Of a stretch of 19,843 nt of DNA, positions 1 to 7,717 are shown in pieces. The DNA is from Verrucomicrobiota bacterium (GTDB taxonomy: Bacteria; Verrucomicrobiota; Verrucomicrobiia; Opitutales; Intestinicryptomonadaceae). The stretch spans positions 1-19,843 of the forward strand of contig QALA01000074.1 in assembly GCA_003343565.1 (NCBI GenBank), in the 5' to 3' direction. A program made the position numbers and the translations under genes. Under the pieces are notes generated by a model. It had not been told where the DNA came from. It made no database searches and was given only the letters and a program-made list of their open reading frames with translations. The stretch's first letter is position 1. Every line of letters starts with the position of its first letter.

Positions 1-400
1 CGTGCGTTGCGGGATTTTAATGGCGATCTTATTATGTAGGCGAGGGGTTATTCCTCGTCCTTTTTTGCGTCGCCTTTTGCGCTTCCCGCAGGTTGCGATG
101 CGGTAAGAATAATTAAATTCCGCCGCAGGGGCAGACCGTCGCAACAACTCATGCGTGCGCTGTGGGATTTTAATGGCGATCTTATTATGTAGGCGAGGGG
201 TTATTCCTCGCCTTTTTTTTCGCTTCGCCTTTTGCGTTTCTCGCAGGTTGCGATGCGGTAAGAATAATTAAATTCCGCCGCAGGGGCAGACCGTCGCAAC
301 AACTCATGCGTGCGTTGCGGGATTTTAATGGCGATCTTATTATGTAGGCGAGGGGTTATTCCTCGTCCTTTTTTGCTTCGCCTTTTGCGCTTCCCGCAGG
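1..400. repeat. Tandem array of a ~154-bp unit carrying the topB 3' end
   Basis: Units run 93-247 (155 bp) and 248-400 (153 bp), with a partial unit at 1-92, so the array continues to the left of the window. Copies differ by only a few substitutions and short indels. The last ~92 bp of the rightmost unit (309-400) are the genuine topB stop codon and final codons. The other copies repeat that tail, ending in the peptide KKDEE and a TAA, without the rest of the gene. Homology to the gene stops abruptly at 400/401, which marks the duplication breakpoint. Each unit also has an outer inverted repeat (GTTGCGA at 92-98 with TCGCAAC at 139-145) around an AT-rich centre, and a hairpin followed by a T-run. 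No function is known. Confidence 0.9.
192..220 (+). terminator. Rho-independent terminator inside the tandem unit
   Basis: GGCGAGG and CCTCGCC form a perfect 7-bp stem around the loop GGTTATT, followed by eight T on the plus strand. The equivalent hairpins in the neighbouring units (39-66 and 347-374) have one G-T wobble and six T. The T-run faces right, so these would stop plus-strand transcription arriving from the left of the window before it runs antisense into topB. In the rightmost copy the topB stop codon lies in the loop. There is no T-run in the topB direction. Confidence 0.6.
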
Positions 401-2851
401 CCGCGTCTTTCTCGCAAATTCAAACGATATATTCCCGCGCGGATCGAGAACGAGCGAGGCGGAGAATTTCTTGTTTGTGCGCTTCGATACGAAGTCGTCT
501 ATCATGGGCGTTTTTCCCGTGTTTATGAGACTGTCTATCTCGGCCTGCGTAATCGTGTGAGACAGCATTGTTCTTCCAAGCCTGAAAGAGCACTTGCGCT
601 CCGACTTGCTCCGGCAGACATAGGCGGATTCCGTTGCGACAAGTTCGCCGTCCTTGCAGTCGCACAACCCCATTGCCGAGCGCGGACAGCGGCCCACTAC
701 GGGCGCGTCCTCAAGATTTTCCTGCTTGCGCGGGGTCGATTCCCCGTCGCCAAACTGAAATTTTACGGCGAAATTTTCGTCCAATTTGAGTATTGCCGAA
801 TACGGGCGTCCCAGCTTGCTCTTGAATCCGTCCAGCGGACCGACCCGCCCCTTTGTCGCCAGCTCCCTGACTTCCGATTCGGATATTTTCCGGTTCCCGA
901 TTGTCTTGTAAATCGTAAACTTGCCGTCCTGCGATTTGTACGAGCGGAACGTCTCCAAAAGATTTGTGCCGTCTATCGGGCTTGGAATGTCCGTTTCTCG
1001 CGGCTCGACGGAGTCCTCCTTAAAGTCGCGCGCCTTTTCCACTATTTCGCGCGTGACGTTTTCTATGCCAGTCATGAAGTCTTTTCTGGAGATCTGGCTC
1101 TTTTCAATCTGCCTGAGCTTTTTTTCCCATTCCCCCGTCATGACCGGGCTGGTGAGCGAGTCTACGCAGAGAACTTTCAGGAATTTTATGAGTCCGTCTG
1201 CGCGCGTCGTCGGGACGAGCTCGCGCTTCTGCCGCTCTACGAATTTGTGCGCTATTAGCGTCTCTATTATTTGCGCGCGGGTTGCGGGCGTTCCGAGGCC
1301 GCTGTCTTTCATGGCCTCGGCCAGTTCCTCGTCTTCCAGAAGCTTTCCGGCGCCTTCCATGGCGGACAGAAGCGTCGCTTCGGTGTAGCGGGCCGGAGGT
1401 TTCGTGGCTTCCTCCTTAAGATTGGCCTCCAGAACCTGTGCCTGCTCCTGCGCCGACGAAAGCGGCGGAATCGAATCTTTGTCGCCCGCGGTTTTCTCGT
1501 ACACGTCCAGCCAGCCCGGCACCCGCAGAACCTTGCCCTCGGTGCGGAACACGTTGGAGCCGACCGCCGAAATTCTCACGGTCACGTCGTATTGCGCCTC
1601 CGGATAGAATGCCGCTATGAAGCGGCGCGCTATCATGTCGTAAATTTTGCGTTCGTCGGCATTGAGCTTCTGGTTGTGCGTTTCGGTCGGAATTATGGCG
1701 AAGTGGTCGCTGACCTGCTTGTTGTCGAATACGCGCCTGCCGGCCTTGGAGACGTATTTTTCGTCGACGGCCCTCTGCGCGAATTTTGCGTACGGCTCCT
1801 CCAGCGCGGACAGCGTCTTTGCGACGACGCTCCGGTAGTCCTCCGGGAGCGCGCGGCTGTCGGTGCGCGGATAGGTTATGAGCTTGTGTTTTTCGTAGAG
1901 CGCCTGGGCTATGCTCAGCGTCCTGCCCGCGCTGTATCCGAACTTGTTGTTGGCCTCGCGCTGAAGTGTGGTCAGGTCGTACAAGCGGGGAGCCGACTGT
2001 TTGGAAAGCGTGTTTTTGTCGCTCACCTTGGCGACTCCTATCTGCCTTACGTTCCACAGGACGGCCTCGGCGTCGGAATGTTGCCATATCCTGTCCGCCT
2101 TGTCCAGGGGAGACTTTTCCGACGGCTTGAAGTCCGGACGCTGATAAACGCCCTCGTACTCTCCGTTCTCCACGCGGAAGCGCGCCGTTATGCGCCAATA
2201 GGGTCTGGATTTGAAATTTTGTATTTCGTGCTCGCGCTCGACTATCATCGAAAGCGTCGGCGTCTGCACCCGGCCGACGGACGCCAAATTCTTGTTGCGC
2301 ACTCCGAACATTCTGCTGGTTATCGCGCGGGTCGCGTTGATTCCGACAAGCCAGTCGGATTCGCTCCTGCAACGCGCGGCGTCCTGTAGCGACGCCATCT
2401 GCTCCTGCGTCCTGAGATTTTCAAACGCTTCCGATATCGCCGAAGGCGTCATCGACGACACCCAAAGCCTCTTGCGCGGCAGCTTGCACTTGTTTATTTC
2501 GTATATGTACGTAAATATCAGCTCGCCCTCGCGGCCGGCGTCGCACGCGTTTATGACGCACTCGATGTCCTTGCGCCCCATCAGCTTCTTCAGCGCCTGG
2601 AGCTTCTTCTTCGTCTTTTCTATCGGCTTTAGGTCGAATTTTTCCGGTATTATGGGAAGGTTTGACAACGACCACCTCGCGTATTTTTTGTCGATGTCGG
2701 CCGGCATCACCAGCTCAACGAGATGCCCCACTGCGGACGCTATGACGTATTCGTCGTTTTCGTAAAAATCCTCGTTCTTTTTGGCCTTGCCGAGAACCCT
2801 TGCTATGTCGGCGGCCACCGAGGGCTTTTCTGCTATGATGAGTTTCTTCAT
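356..2851 (-). CDS. topB: DNA topoisomerase III (type IA topoisomerase)
   Basis: An 831-residue type IA topoisomerase, which cuts one strand through a 5'-phosphotyrosine and decatenates or relaxes DNA in the cytoplasm. The N-terminal Toprim domain shows IIAEKPSVA (catalytic Glu8) and CDAGREGE (Asp104 to Glu110), the TopB form of the metal site. The active-site tyrosine is Tyr327 in LITYPRTDSR. SVGRVQTPTL (191-200) is the conserved DNA-gate motif, and ATRAQIIETL and MTGEWE lie in the later core. The C-terminal part has a cysteine cluster (GRCPRS, LCDC, YVC, RKC) resembling a degenerate zinc module, then a topoisomerase C-terminal repeat (VSKRTNKKFSA). The ATG at 2851 matches the family start. 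No clear ribosome-binding site is visible, and the start lies only 28 nt after an upstream terminator. The last codons are shared with the tandem array at 1-400. TopB rather than TopA is chosen from the DAGREGE motif and domain order. Confidence 0.93.
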   Translation of the reverse strand: MKKLIIAEKPSVAADIARVLGKAKKNEDFYENDEYVIASAVGHLVELVMPADIDKKYARWSLSNLPIIPEKFDLKPIEKTKKKLQALKKLMGRKDIECVINACDAGREGELIFTYIYEINKCKLPRKRLWVSSMTPSAISEAFENLRTQEQMASLQDAARCRSESDWLVGINATRAITSRMFGVRNKNLASVGRVQTPTLSMIVEREHEIQNFKSRPYWRITARFRVENGEYEGVYQRPDFKPSEKSPLDKADRIWQHSDAEAVLWNVRQIGVAKVSDKNTLSKQSAPRLYDLTTLQREANNKFGYSAGRTLSIAQALYEKHKLITYPRTDSRALPEDYRSVVAKTLSALEEPYAKFAQRAVDEKYVSKAGRRVFDNKQVSDHFAIIPTETHNQKLNADERKIYDMIARRFIAAFYPEAQYDVTVRISAVGSNVFRTEGKVLRVPGWLDVYEKTAGDKDSIPPLSSAQEQAQVLEANLKEEATKPPARYTEATLLSAMEGAGKLLEDEELAEAMKDSGLGTPATRAQIIETLIAHKFVERQKRELVPTTRADGLIKFLKVLCVDSLTSPVMTGEWEKKLRQIEKSQISRKDFMTGIENVTREIVEKARDFKEDSVEPRETDIPSPIDGTNLLETFRSYKSQDGKFTIYKTIGNRKISESEVRELATKGRVGPLDGFKSKLGRPYSAILKLDENFAVKFQFGDGESTPRKQENLEDAPVVGRCPRSAMGLCDCKDGELVATESAYVCRSKSERKCSFRLGRTMLSHTITQAEIDSLINTGKTPMIDDFVSKRTNKKFSASLVLDPRGNISFEFARKTRPAGSAKGEAKKDEE

Positions 2852-2879
2852 TGTCTTTTGCGGGAGTGTCGTGTTCTGG

Positions 2880-2920
2880 AAAAAAACGACGCGCGCACGG
2901 CCTTTTAATCCGCGCGCGCG
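2880..2920 (-). terminator. Strong terminator between the aminotransferase gene and topB
   Basis: On the minus strand CGCGCGCGCGG (2920-2910) pairs with CCGTGCGCGCG (2900-2890) over 11 bp with one G-T wobble and a 9-nt loop. After TCG comes a run of seven T. It sits 16 nt after the aminotransferase stop codon. It should end the panD/aminotransferase transcript and leave topB to its own promoter or to read-through. Confidence 0.8.
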
Positions 2921-2936
2921 ATGTACGTTGCAATGC

Positions 2937-4019
2937 CTATCTGGGCAGATATTTCGGAAGGAGAGCGTCGATGTTGTCCAAGAGTTCGCGCATCGTTTCC
3001 GGGGTCTCGTCTCCCATATTGGAAATGCGGAACGTCTGTCCCTTGAGCTTTCCGTAGCCGCCGTCGAACACCATGTGGCGCTCCCGCTTCAGCTCGTCCA
3101 GCAGGGCGGGCAGGTCGACGCCCAGGTTGTTGTGAAAACAGTTGAGCGTGACGGAGCCGTAGCGCTCTTCGGGAAACAGCTTGAATCCGTGCCCGTAGGC
3201 CCATTCGCGCACGATCTTGTTGTTTTGCGCGTGGCGGGCGTAGCGGTTCTCGACGCCTTCGGAAAAAATGTCGTCCAGCTTGCTTTGCAGGGCGTATATG
3301 AGCGAAATTACCGGAGTGGAGGGCGTCATGGACTTGTCCATGTTCTTCTTAAATTCGAGGAAGTCGAAATAGTAGCCCCTTCCTTCGACCTCGGCCGCGC
3401 GCTCCAGAGCGCGTTGGGAAACCGCCAAAAAAGACAGTCCCGGAGGAATTGCAAGAGCCTTCTGGCAACCCGTCACCATGACGTCTATGCCAAGTTCGTC
3501 CTTCTTGATGGGAAGGGCGGAGAACGAGCTTACGGTGTCGACTACGCTTATTACGTCAGGATATTTTCTTATAACGCCCATCAGCTCCGAGATGTCGCTC
3601 ATGGTACCGGTGGAGGTCTCGTTGTGTATCAGCGTCACGCAGTCGTACTTGCCCGTTGCAAGCTCCTTGTCCAACGCCTCCGGATCCACGGGCTTGCCCC
3701 ATTCGGTCTTGAGCTCGGCCGCGTTTTTTGCGCAGCGTTTGGAAACGTCGAACCACTTGTCGGAAAACGCGCCGTTGCAGCAGTTCAGAACCGCTTTCTT
3801 GCATACGTTGCGTATCGCCCCCTCCATGATGCCCCACGAGGAACTGGTGCTCAAATAGACGTCGCCTTCGGTGTAGAAGAGCTGTTTGAGGCGCGGCATT
3901 ACGCTGTCGACCAGATTTGTGAAGTCCTTGCTTCTGTGGCCGACTATGGGCGTCGCCATCGCTTTGTATGTCTTTTCTGACACGGCTATGGGGCCGGGGA
4001 TAAACAATTTGTATGCCAT
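2937..4019 (-). CDS. Class V (alanine-glyoxylate / serine-pyruvate type) aminotransferase
   Basis: A 360-residue PLP enzyme of aminotransferase fold type I, class V. The N-terminus LFIPGPIAVSE and GHRSKDF (27-33) match the alanine-glyoxylate/serine-pyruvate aminotransferase group. SVVDTVSS carries Asp161, which would contact the PLP pyridine nitrogen, and TGCQKALAIPPG carries the Schiff-base lysine Lys187. Arg332 in FRISNMGD is a candidate carboxylate-binding residue. The ATG at 4019 has a good ribosome-binding site (AAGGA, 4 nt spacing). The gene follows panD on the same strand after a 124-nt gap and ends at a strong terminator. Members of this family can use alanine, serine, glyoxylate, phosphoserine or 2-aminoethylphosphonate, and the sequence alone does not settle the substrate. 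A phosphoserine aminotransferase role (SerC-like function) is the main alternative. Confidence 0.87.
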   Translation of the reverse strand: MAYKLFIPGPIAVSEKTYKAMATPIVGHRSKDFTNLVDSVMPRLKQLFYTEGDVYLSTSSSWGIMEGAIRNVCKKAVLNCCNGAFSDKWFDVSKRCAKNAAELKTEWGKPVDPEALDKELATGKYDCVTLIHNETSTGTMSDISELMGVIRKYPDVISVVDTVSSFSALPIKKDELGIDVMVTGCQKALAIPPGLSFLAVSQRALERAAEVEGRGYYFDFLEFKKNMDKSMTPSTPVISLIYALQSKLDDIFSEGVENRYARHAQNNKIVREWAYGHGFKLFPEERYGSVTLNCFHNNLGVDLPALLDELKRERHMVFDGGYGKLKGQTFRISNMGDETPETMRELLDNIDALLPKYLPR

Positions 4020-4086
4020 ATATTCCTTCGTTTGGTTTGTAAATTTTACTTGAAATTCTCGCCGCGCGGCGAATGCGCAAGAACTT

Positions 4087-4126
4087 AAAAAAATAAGAAA
4101 TTGCGCGCATTTTTCGCCCCGCGCGC
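4087..4126 (-). terminator. Possible weak terminator after panD
   Basis: On the minus strand GCGCGC (4126-4121) can pair with GCGCGC (4108-4103) across a 12-nt loop, followed by AATTTCTTATTTTTTT. It lies just after the panD stop. The stem is only 6 bp and the T-run is not adjacent, so read-through into the aminotransferase gene is likely. Confidence 0.3.
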
Positions 4127-4140
4127 CCGTTCGATTGAAA

Positions 4141-4512
4141 TCAGTCCAGCGCGTTTTGCGACTTTATTATTTTAGTGTTCTTTTCCGACAGCGTAATTGT
4201 TCTGGGCAGCGCGTGCGCCGCCTCTTCAGCCTCGACTTGCGCGAACGACATGATCACCAGAAGGTCTCCGACCCTGCCGAGGTGCGCCGCCGCCCCCCTT
4301 ATCGAAAATGTGCCGCTGCCGCGCGGAGCCGGTATTGCGTACGTTTCAAAGCGCTCCCCATTAGCTATATTGCCGACGAGTATTTTTTCGTACCGCAACA
4401 TTCCCACTTTGTCCATGAGATCTTCGTCGATGGCCAGCGAGCCTTCGTAGTCTATGCGGCAGTCGGTGGTTTCGGCCCTCAATATTTTCGATTTTAAAAC
4501 TTGCACCAACAT
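4141..4512 (-). CDS. panD: Aspartate 1-decarboxylase (pyruvoyl-dependent)
   Basis: A 123-residue protein with the family's usual length. It decarboxylates L-aspartate to beta-alanine for pantothenate and coenzyme A synthesis. The proenzyme self-cleaves to create the pyruvoyl cofactor. The cleavage motif DYEGS places Gly24-Ser25 exactly at the E. coli positions when the ATG at 4512 is used. Lys9, Arg54, Thr57 and Tyr58 (NGERFETYAI) also fall at the standard active-site positions, and GAAAHLGRVGD is the conserved late motif. This register is why I reject the longer start at 4581. The Shine-Dalgarno match is weak (AAGAGA, 9 nt upstream). It is the first gene of a minus-strand block with the aminotransferase and topB. 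Confidence 0.95.
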   Translation of the reverse strand: MLVQVLKSKILRAETTDCRIDYEGSLAIDEDLMDKVGMLRYEKILVGNIANGERFETYAIPAPRGSGTFSIRGAAAHLGRVGDLLVIMSFAQVEAEEAAHALPRTITLSEKNTKIIKSQNALD

Positions 4513-4550
4513 TGCTGTTTGTCTCTTTAAGTTTTTACTAAAAGCCCCCA

Positions 4551-4578
4551 CAAATAACATTGCCGGCGACACCGTCAA
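4551..4578 (-). promoter_or_regulatory. Candidate sigma-70-type promoter for panD
   Basis: On the minus strand TTGACG (4578-4573) is a good -35 match. It is followed after 16 nt by TATTTG (4556-4551), a poor -10 match, about 40 nt before the panD ATG. Support rests on the -35 and the position only. Confidence 0.25.
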
Positions 4579-4745
4579 CATTTTTTTGAGAAGTTCGGAC
4601 TATTTTGGCGAACGGGCATTTTTTAAGTTGAATTTTCGCTTTTAGGCGTTGGGGACAAGCCCGATTTTATTGCGTTAAGTGTTTGAATTGCAAATAAATA
4701 TAAATTTATACGTGCCGGGGAAGCGGGCGGTTTTCAAACATGCGC

Positions 4746-4969
4746 ATTTTTATGTGACGATAGCGTCGGGGAACGGTTTGGGAATTTGCGCAAATCGTTT
4801 GGCGGCGAAGTGTTTTTTTGGGGATTTTTCGTTCCGCGGGGGAGGGGGAAAGTCGGGGCCGGAAGGAATTGCGCCGGCGCGTTTTTGGGGAAGTTTGATT
4901 GCGCGCGTTCCTGTCTAATTTAAAATTGCGGCGAATTGGGAAGTGGGAGGCGGCAAGGCGCGTAAGAAA
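4746..4969. repeat. Intergenic direct repeat, copy A (~224 bp)
   Basis: First copy of an intergenic duplication. It is about 95% identical to 5056-5277 (offset 308-310 bp), with about ten substitutions and two single-base indels. It contains the perfect palindromes ATTTGCGCAAAT (4784-4795) and GCGCCGGCGC followed by a T-run, and it is unusually rich in G-runs. An open frame crosses it, but substitutions between the copies do not look like coding constraint. The DNA from 4513 to 5304 holds no gene that I can support. Confidence 0.9.
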
Positions 4970-5055
4970 AAGGGTGGGGGATTAACAAATCGAATGAAAA
5001 AGGGGGTATAATTGCAGTTTTATATGTGGAAGTTTTTTTATTTTAAAACTTGTGT

Positions 5056-5277
5056 ATTTTTATGTGACGGTGGCGTCGGGGGCGGCTTGGAAATTTGCGC
5101 AAATCGTTCGGCGGCGAAGTGTTTTTTTAGGGATTTTTCGTTCCGCGGGGGAGGGGGGAAGTCGGAGCCGGAAGGAATTGCGCCGGCGCGTTTTTGGGGA
5201 AGTTTGATTGCGCGCGTTCCTGCCTAATTTAAAATTGCGGCGAATTGGGAAGTGGGGGCGGCAAGGCGCGTAAGAAA
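5056..5277. repeat. Intergenic direct repeat, copy B (~222 bp)
   Basis: Second copy of the duplication described at 4746-4969. It has the same ATTTGCGCAAAT palindrome (5093-5104) and the same ending TAAGAAA. It lies just upstream, in plus-strand terms, of the bidirectional terminator at 5305-5350, so a plus-strand transcript through both copies would end there. Confidence 0.9.
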
Positions 5278-5304
5278 GGAAAAGCGTATTGGCAAAGTAA
5301 AATG

Positions 5305-5350
5305 AAAAAATAAAAGGACGCAGCCATCGTCCGTTGCTGCGTCCTTTTTT
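5305..5350 (-). terminator. Bidirectional terminator after mdh
   Basis: GGACGCAGC (5316-5324) and GCTGCGTCC (5336-5344) form a perfect 9-bp stem with an 11-nt loop. Six T follow on the plus strand. On the minus strand the stem is followed by TTTTATTTTTT. It lies about 55 nt after the mdh stop codon and should end the DUF481-mdh transcript as well as anything transcribed from the left. Confidence 0.85.
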
Positions 5351-5399
5351 CGTTTTTGCGCATAACGCGCAAGGTTGAATTTTAGCTCAACCGCATTCG

Positions 5400-6383
5400 T
5401 CAGGCAAAAATCTTTGCAACCGTCTCTTTTTCGTCGAGAAGTTCCGCGTTTGTCGCGGCGATTTTTTCTCTGGAAAAGTCGTTTATTTCCAGCCCCTGTA
5501 CGATTTCCCAGTTCTTTCCGTCGGAACGCACAGGCATGGAGGTTATGATTCCCTTGGGAGTGTCATAACTGCCGTCCGAGCATACGCCGACGCTGAAGAA
5601 GTCTCCGGGAGCGGTGGGAGTGACGAGCGTGCGCACCGTATCCATTGCGGCGTTTGCCGCGCTCGCGGCGCTTGAAAGCCCCCTTGCGGCTATGATTGCC
5701 GCGCCCCGCTTTTGCACTACGGGTATGAAAGTGTCTTTAAGCCACGCTTTGTCGCCGATTACCTCCGCGGCCGGCCGCCCTCCGATTTTCGCGTTGTAGA
5801 AGTCGGGGTACTGCGTGGAGGAATGGTTGCCCCATATGGCCATGTTCGTCACTTCGTTGACATGCACGCCGGCTTTTTGGGCCAGCTGGGTCTTGGCGCG
5901 CAATTCGTCCAGACGCGTCATCGCAAACCAGCGGTCGCTCGGTATGTCCTTTGCGTGGTTCATGGCTATCAGGCAATTTGTGTTGCAAGGATTGCCCACT
6001 ACCAGAATGCGCACGTCCGATGCCGCATTGTTCTGTATGGCCTGCCCCTGGCCTATGAAAATTTTGCCGTTTATTCCGAGCAGGTCGCCGCGCTCCATTC
6101 CCTGCTTGCGCGGAACGCTTCCGACGAGCAGGCACCAGTTCGCCCCCTTGAAGCCTTCGTTGAGATCGCAAGTGGTGACGATTTTGTTCAAGAGCGGGAA
6201 GGCGCAGTCGTCGAGCTCCATCTTTACGCCCTCCAGCGCCTTCATTGCGGGCTCTATTTCTATCAGGCTCAATTCTATCGGCTGGTCGGGACCGAATACA
6301 GCCCCGCTCGCCAAGCGGAATAAGAGCGAATAACCGATTTGTCCGGCCGCGCCGGTGACTGCAATTTTGACGGGTTGTTTCAT
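5400..6383 (-). CDS. mdh: NAD(P)-dependent malate dehydrogenase
   Basis: A 327-residue cytosolic enzyme that interconverts malate and oxaloacetate in the TCA cycle. The Rossmann motif TGAAGQIGYSLL (10-21), substrate arginines Arg92 and Arg98 (VPRKQGMERGDLL), VGNPCNTN (129-136), TRLDELRA (156-163, with Asp159 and Arg162) and WGNHSSTQ with catalytic His187 are all present in family register. Length and motifs fit the ~327-residue malate dehydrogenases of Actinobacteria, Chlamydiae and many Proteobacteria, not the LDH-like type. The start at 6383 gives MKQPVKIAVTGAAG. The upstream in-frame ATG at 6434 would overlap the DUF481 gene and add an unrelated leader. It follows the DUF481 gene by 22 nt on the same strand, so the two are probably co-transcribed. 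Confidence 0.95.
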   Translation of the reverse strand: MKQPVKIAVTGAAGQIGYSLLFRLASGAVFGPDQPIELSLIEIEPAMKALEGVKMELDDCAFPLLNKIVTTCDLNEGFKGANWCLLVGSVPRKQGMERGDLLGINGKIFIGQGQAIQNNAASDVRILVVGNPCNTNCLIAMNHAKDIPSDRWFAMTRLDELRAKTQLAQKAGVHVNEVTNMAIWGNHSSTQYPDFYNAKIGGRPAAEVIGDKAWLKDTFIPVVQKRGAAIIAARGLSSAASAANAAMDTVRTLVTPTAPGDFFSVGVCSDGSYDTPKGIITSMPVRSDGKNWEIVQGLEINDFSREKIAATNAELLDEKETVAKIFA

Positions 6384-6405
6384 ATTATATCCCACGGGTT
6401 CGATA

Positions 6406-7527
6406 TTAATTTTTCCAATTAAAGGGAAATTCAAACGAGAGCGTCAGAATTTGCTCGCTCTTTTGGGCGTCGGTGGCGTTGATGGAATCGTAAATGTACG
6501 AGTAGCGCAGCGCTATGTCCATCACTTCAGACACGTTTGCTATGAGCGCAAGCTTCAAATTGACGGAATACTTGTCCGGATTTTCCAAGTCGAAGCCGGC
6601 GTATAGGTTTTGCTCAAAGCGCATAAACGAGTGGAACTTCCACACCAGATCCTCGGATATCACCGCCATGGCCACCCAGTGGGTGTCGTAATCTTCCGCG
6701 TTTATGTAGCGCACGGCGGGGCCGGGAGCTATGTCTATTACGAGGTCGTACCTGTCGAAGTCGAAGCGGTAGCCGAATGTCGCGGCTTCGTCGAGCTGGT
6801 TTCTGATTCCGCGAACCCTGTCGACTTTATAGTTGAGAATATTGTTGAAGTACCACGTCTTTGTTTCGTTGAAATCGACGCGATAGGAAGTGTCTATGCC
6901 GTATTTGTCAACCGTCACGCTGTCGGTTCCGCCATCGGGCGTTTCGGTTGCGTATTCGTAATAGAGGGTGGCCTTGAACGTTTGAAGCTCGCTGAAGTTT
7001 TCGACCAAGTCGAACGCCAGGCCCACGGACATGGTTTTCGACGAAGTTTCCCGGTATTGCACGCCGCCGCGGAAACGCATGTGAAGGTCCTCCGGCAGAG
7101 TTTCTTTTATGAAGGCGCGGTAATCCTCTATCCAGCCCACTTTGCGCGGCTTGGCTTCGGGGGCGGCCGGGTCTGCCGCGGCTGCCGCGGCCTCGGAATT
7201 TTCGGCGACAGCCTTGGGTTCCGCCTTTTCCTTTTCCTGTTCGGCCTTTGCCTGCGCTTCTTTCGCGTCTTTTTCGGCCTGTTCGGAGGACAGGACGCCT
7301 GCGACCTGTTCAATGGGTATCGTCACCGTTCCGAAAGAGGTCTGGACTATGACCTGTTTGGCTGTCGTTGATAGAACCTTTCCCGTGATTCTGTCTCCGT
7401 TGGAGAGGTTGACTATTTCGCCCGGCGCAGATGTTGCAAACATTGTCATCAGCAGTGCGAATGCAGCCGCGATTTTTGTATATCGGTGAGAGTTTTTCAC
7501 TTTGTTTATGCGATGAAAAATGAGCAA
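6406..7527 (-). CDS. Secreted DUF481-type outer-membrane beta-barrel protein
   Basis: A 373-residue exported protein. A signal peptide (basic KNSHRYTK, then hydrophobic AAAFALLMTMFA) ends near residues 34-37. Residues 38-80 (NLSNGDRITGKV, TSFGTVTIPIEQVAGV) look like a small SH3-like beta domain found at the front of such proteins. Residues 81-129 are a Glu/Ala/Lys-rich linker. Residues 145-373 show alternating beta-strand patterns ending in LTLSFEFPFNWKN, typical of DUF481 (YdiY-like, 'salt-induced outer membrane protein'). The biological role of the family is not established. The ATG at 7527 gives a long n-region, and a GTG at 7500 would give a more usual signal peptide. Neither has a clear ribosome-binding site. 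It is the first gene of a two-gene unit with mdh. Confidence 0.75.
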   Translation of the reverse strand: MLIFHRINKVKNSHRYTKIAAAFALLMTMFATSAPGEIVNLSNGDRITGKVLSTTAKQVIVQTSFGTVTIPIEQVAGVLSSEQAEKDAKEAQAKAEQEKEKAEPKAVAENSEAAAAAADPAAPEAKPRKVGWIEDYRAFIKETLPEDLHMRFRGGVQYRETSSKTMSVGLAFDLVENFSELQTFKATLYYEYATETPDGGTDSVTVDKYGIDTSYRVDFNETKTWYFNNILNYKVDRVRGIRNQLDEAATFGYRFDFDRYDLVIDIAPGPAVRYINAEDYDTHWVAMAVISEDLVWKFHSFMRFEQNLYAGFDLENPDKYSVNLKLALIANVSEVMDIALRYSYIYDSINATDAQKSEQILTLSFEFPFNWKN

Positions 7528-7605
7528 ATGTTAACGTTTAAAATCGACCCAATCGATTTATTTGTCGGATAGTGGCAGCCGGAGGTTTTTCTACAAGCAT
7601 TTTTT

Positions 7606-7628
7606 GCAAATATTTGCGTTTGCGCAAA
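7606..7628. promoter_or_regulatory. Overlapping palindromes upstream of the DUF481 gene
   Basis: GCAAATATTTGC (7606-7617) and TTTGCGCAAA (7619-7628) are perfect palindromes one base apart, 80-100 bp upstream of the DUF481 start. This spacing would suit a dimeric DNA-binding protein. No regulator can be named. Related TTTGCGCAA palindromes occur in three other intergenic places in the window. Confidence 0.3.
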
Positions 7629-7698
7629 TGGGGGGGGAAGTTTTGCCTTGTACAGTGGGGGCAGTCGATTGGAGCGTTTCGCGTTTGTCGTGCGGAAC

Positions 7699-7717
7699 GC
7701 GCAAAAAATTTTTGCGC
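7699..7717. repeat. Perfect inverted repeat in the 7.5-8.8 kb intergenic region
   Basis: GCGCAAAAA and TTTTTGCGC flank a single A, giving 9-bp arms. The right half AATTTTTGCGCG is repeated directly at 7728-7739. The surrounding region 7528-8760 otherwise shows no recognisable gene apart from the small frame at 8089-8253. A TATAAT hexamer (7751-7756, plus strand) lies nearby without a convincing -35. Confidence 0.5.

Noticed and set aside
4679..5227. Two small frames (79 and 71 codons) in the duplicated element
   Set aside because: Differences between the copies are mostly non-synonymous and the N-termini differ through an indel, so coding constraint is not supported.
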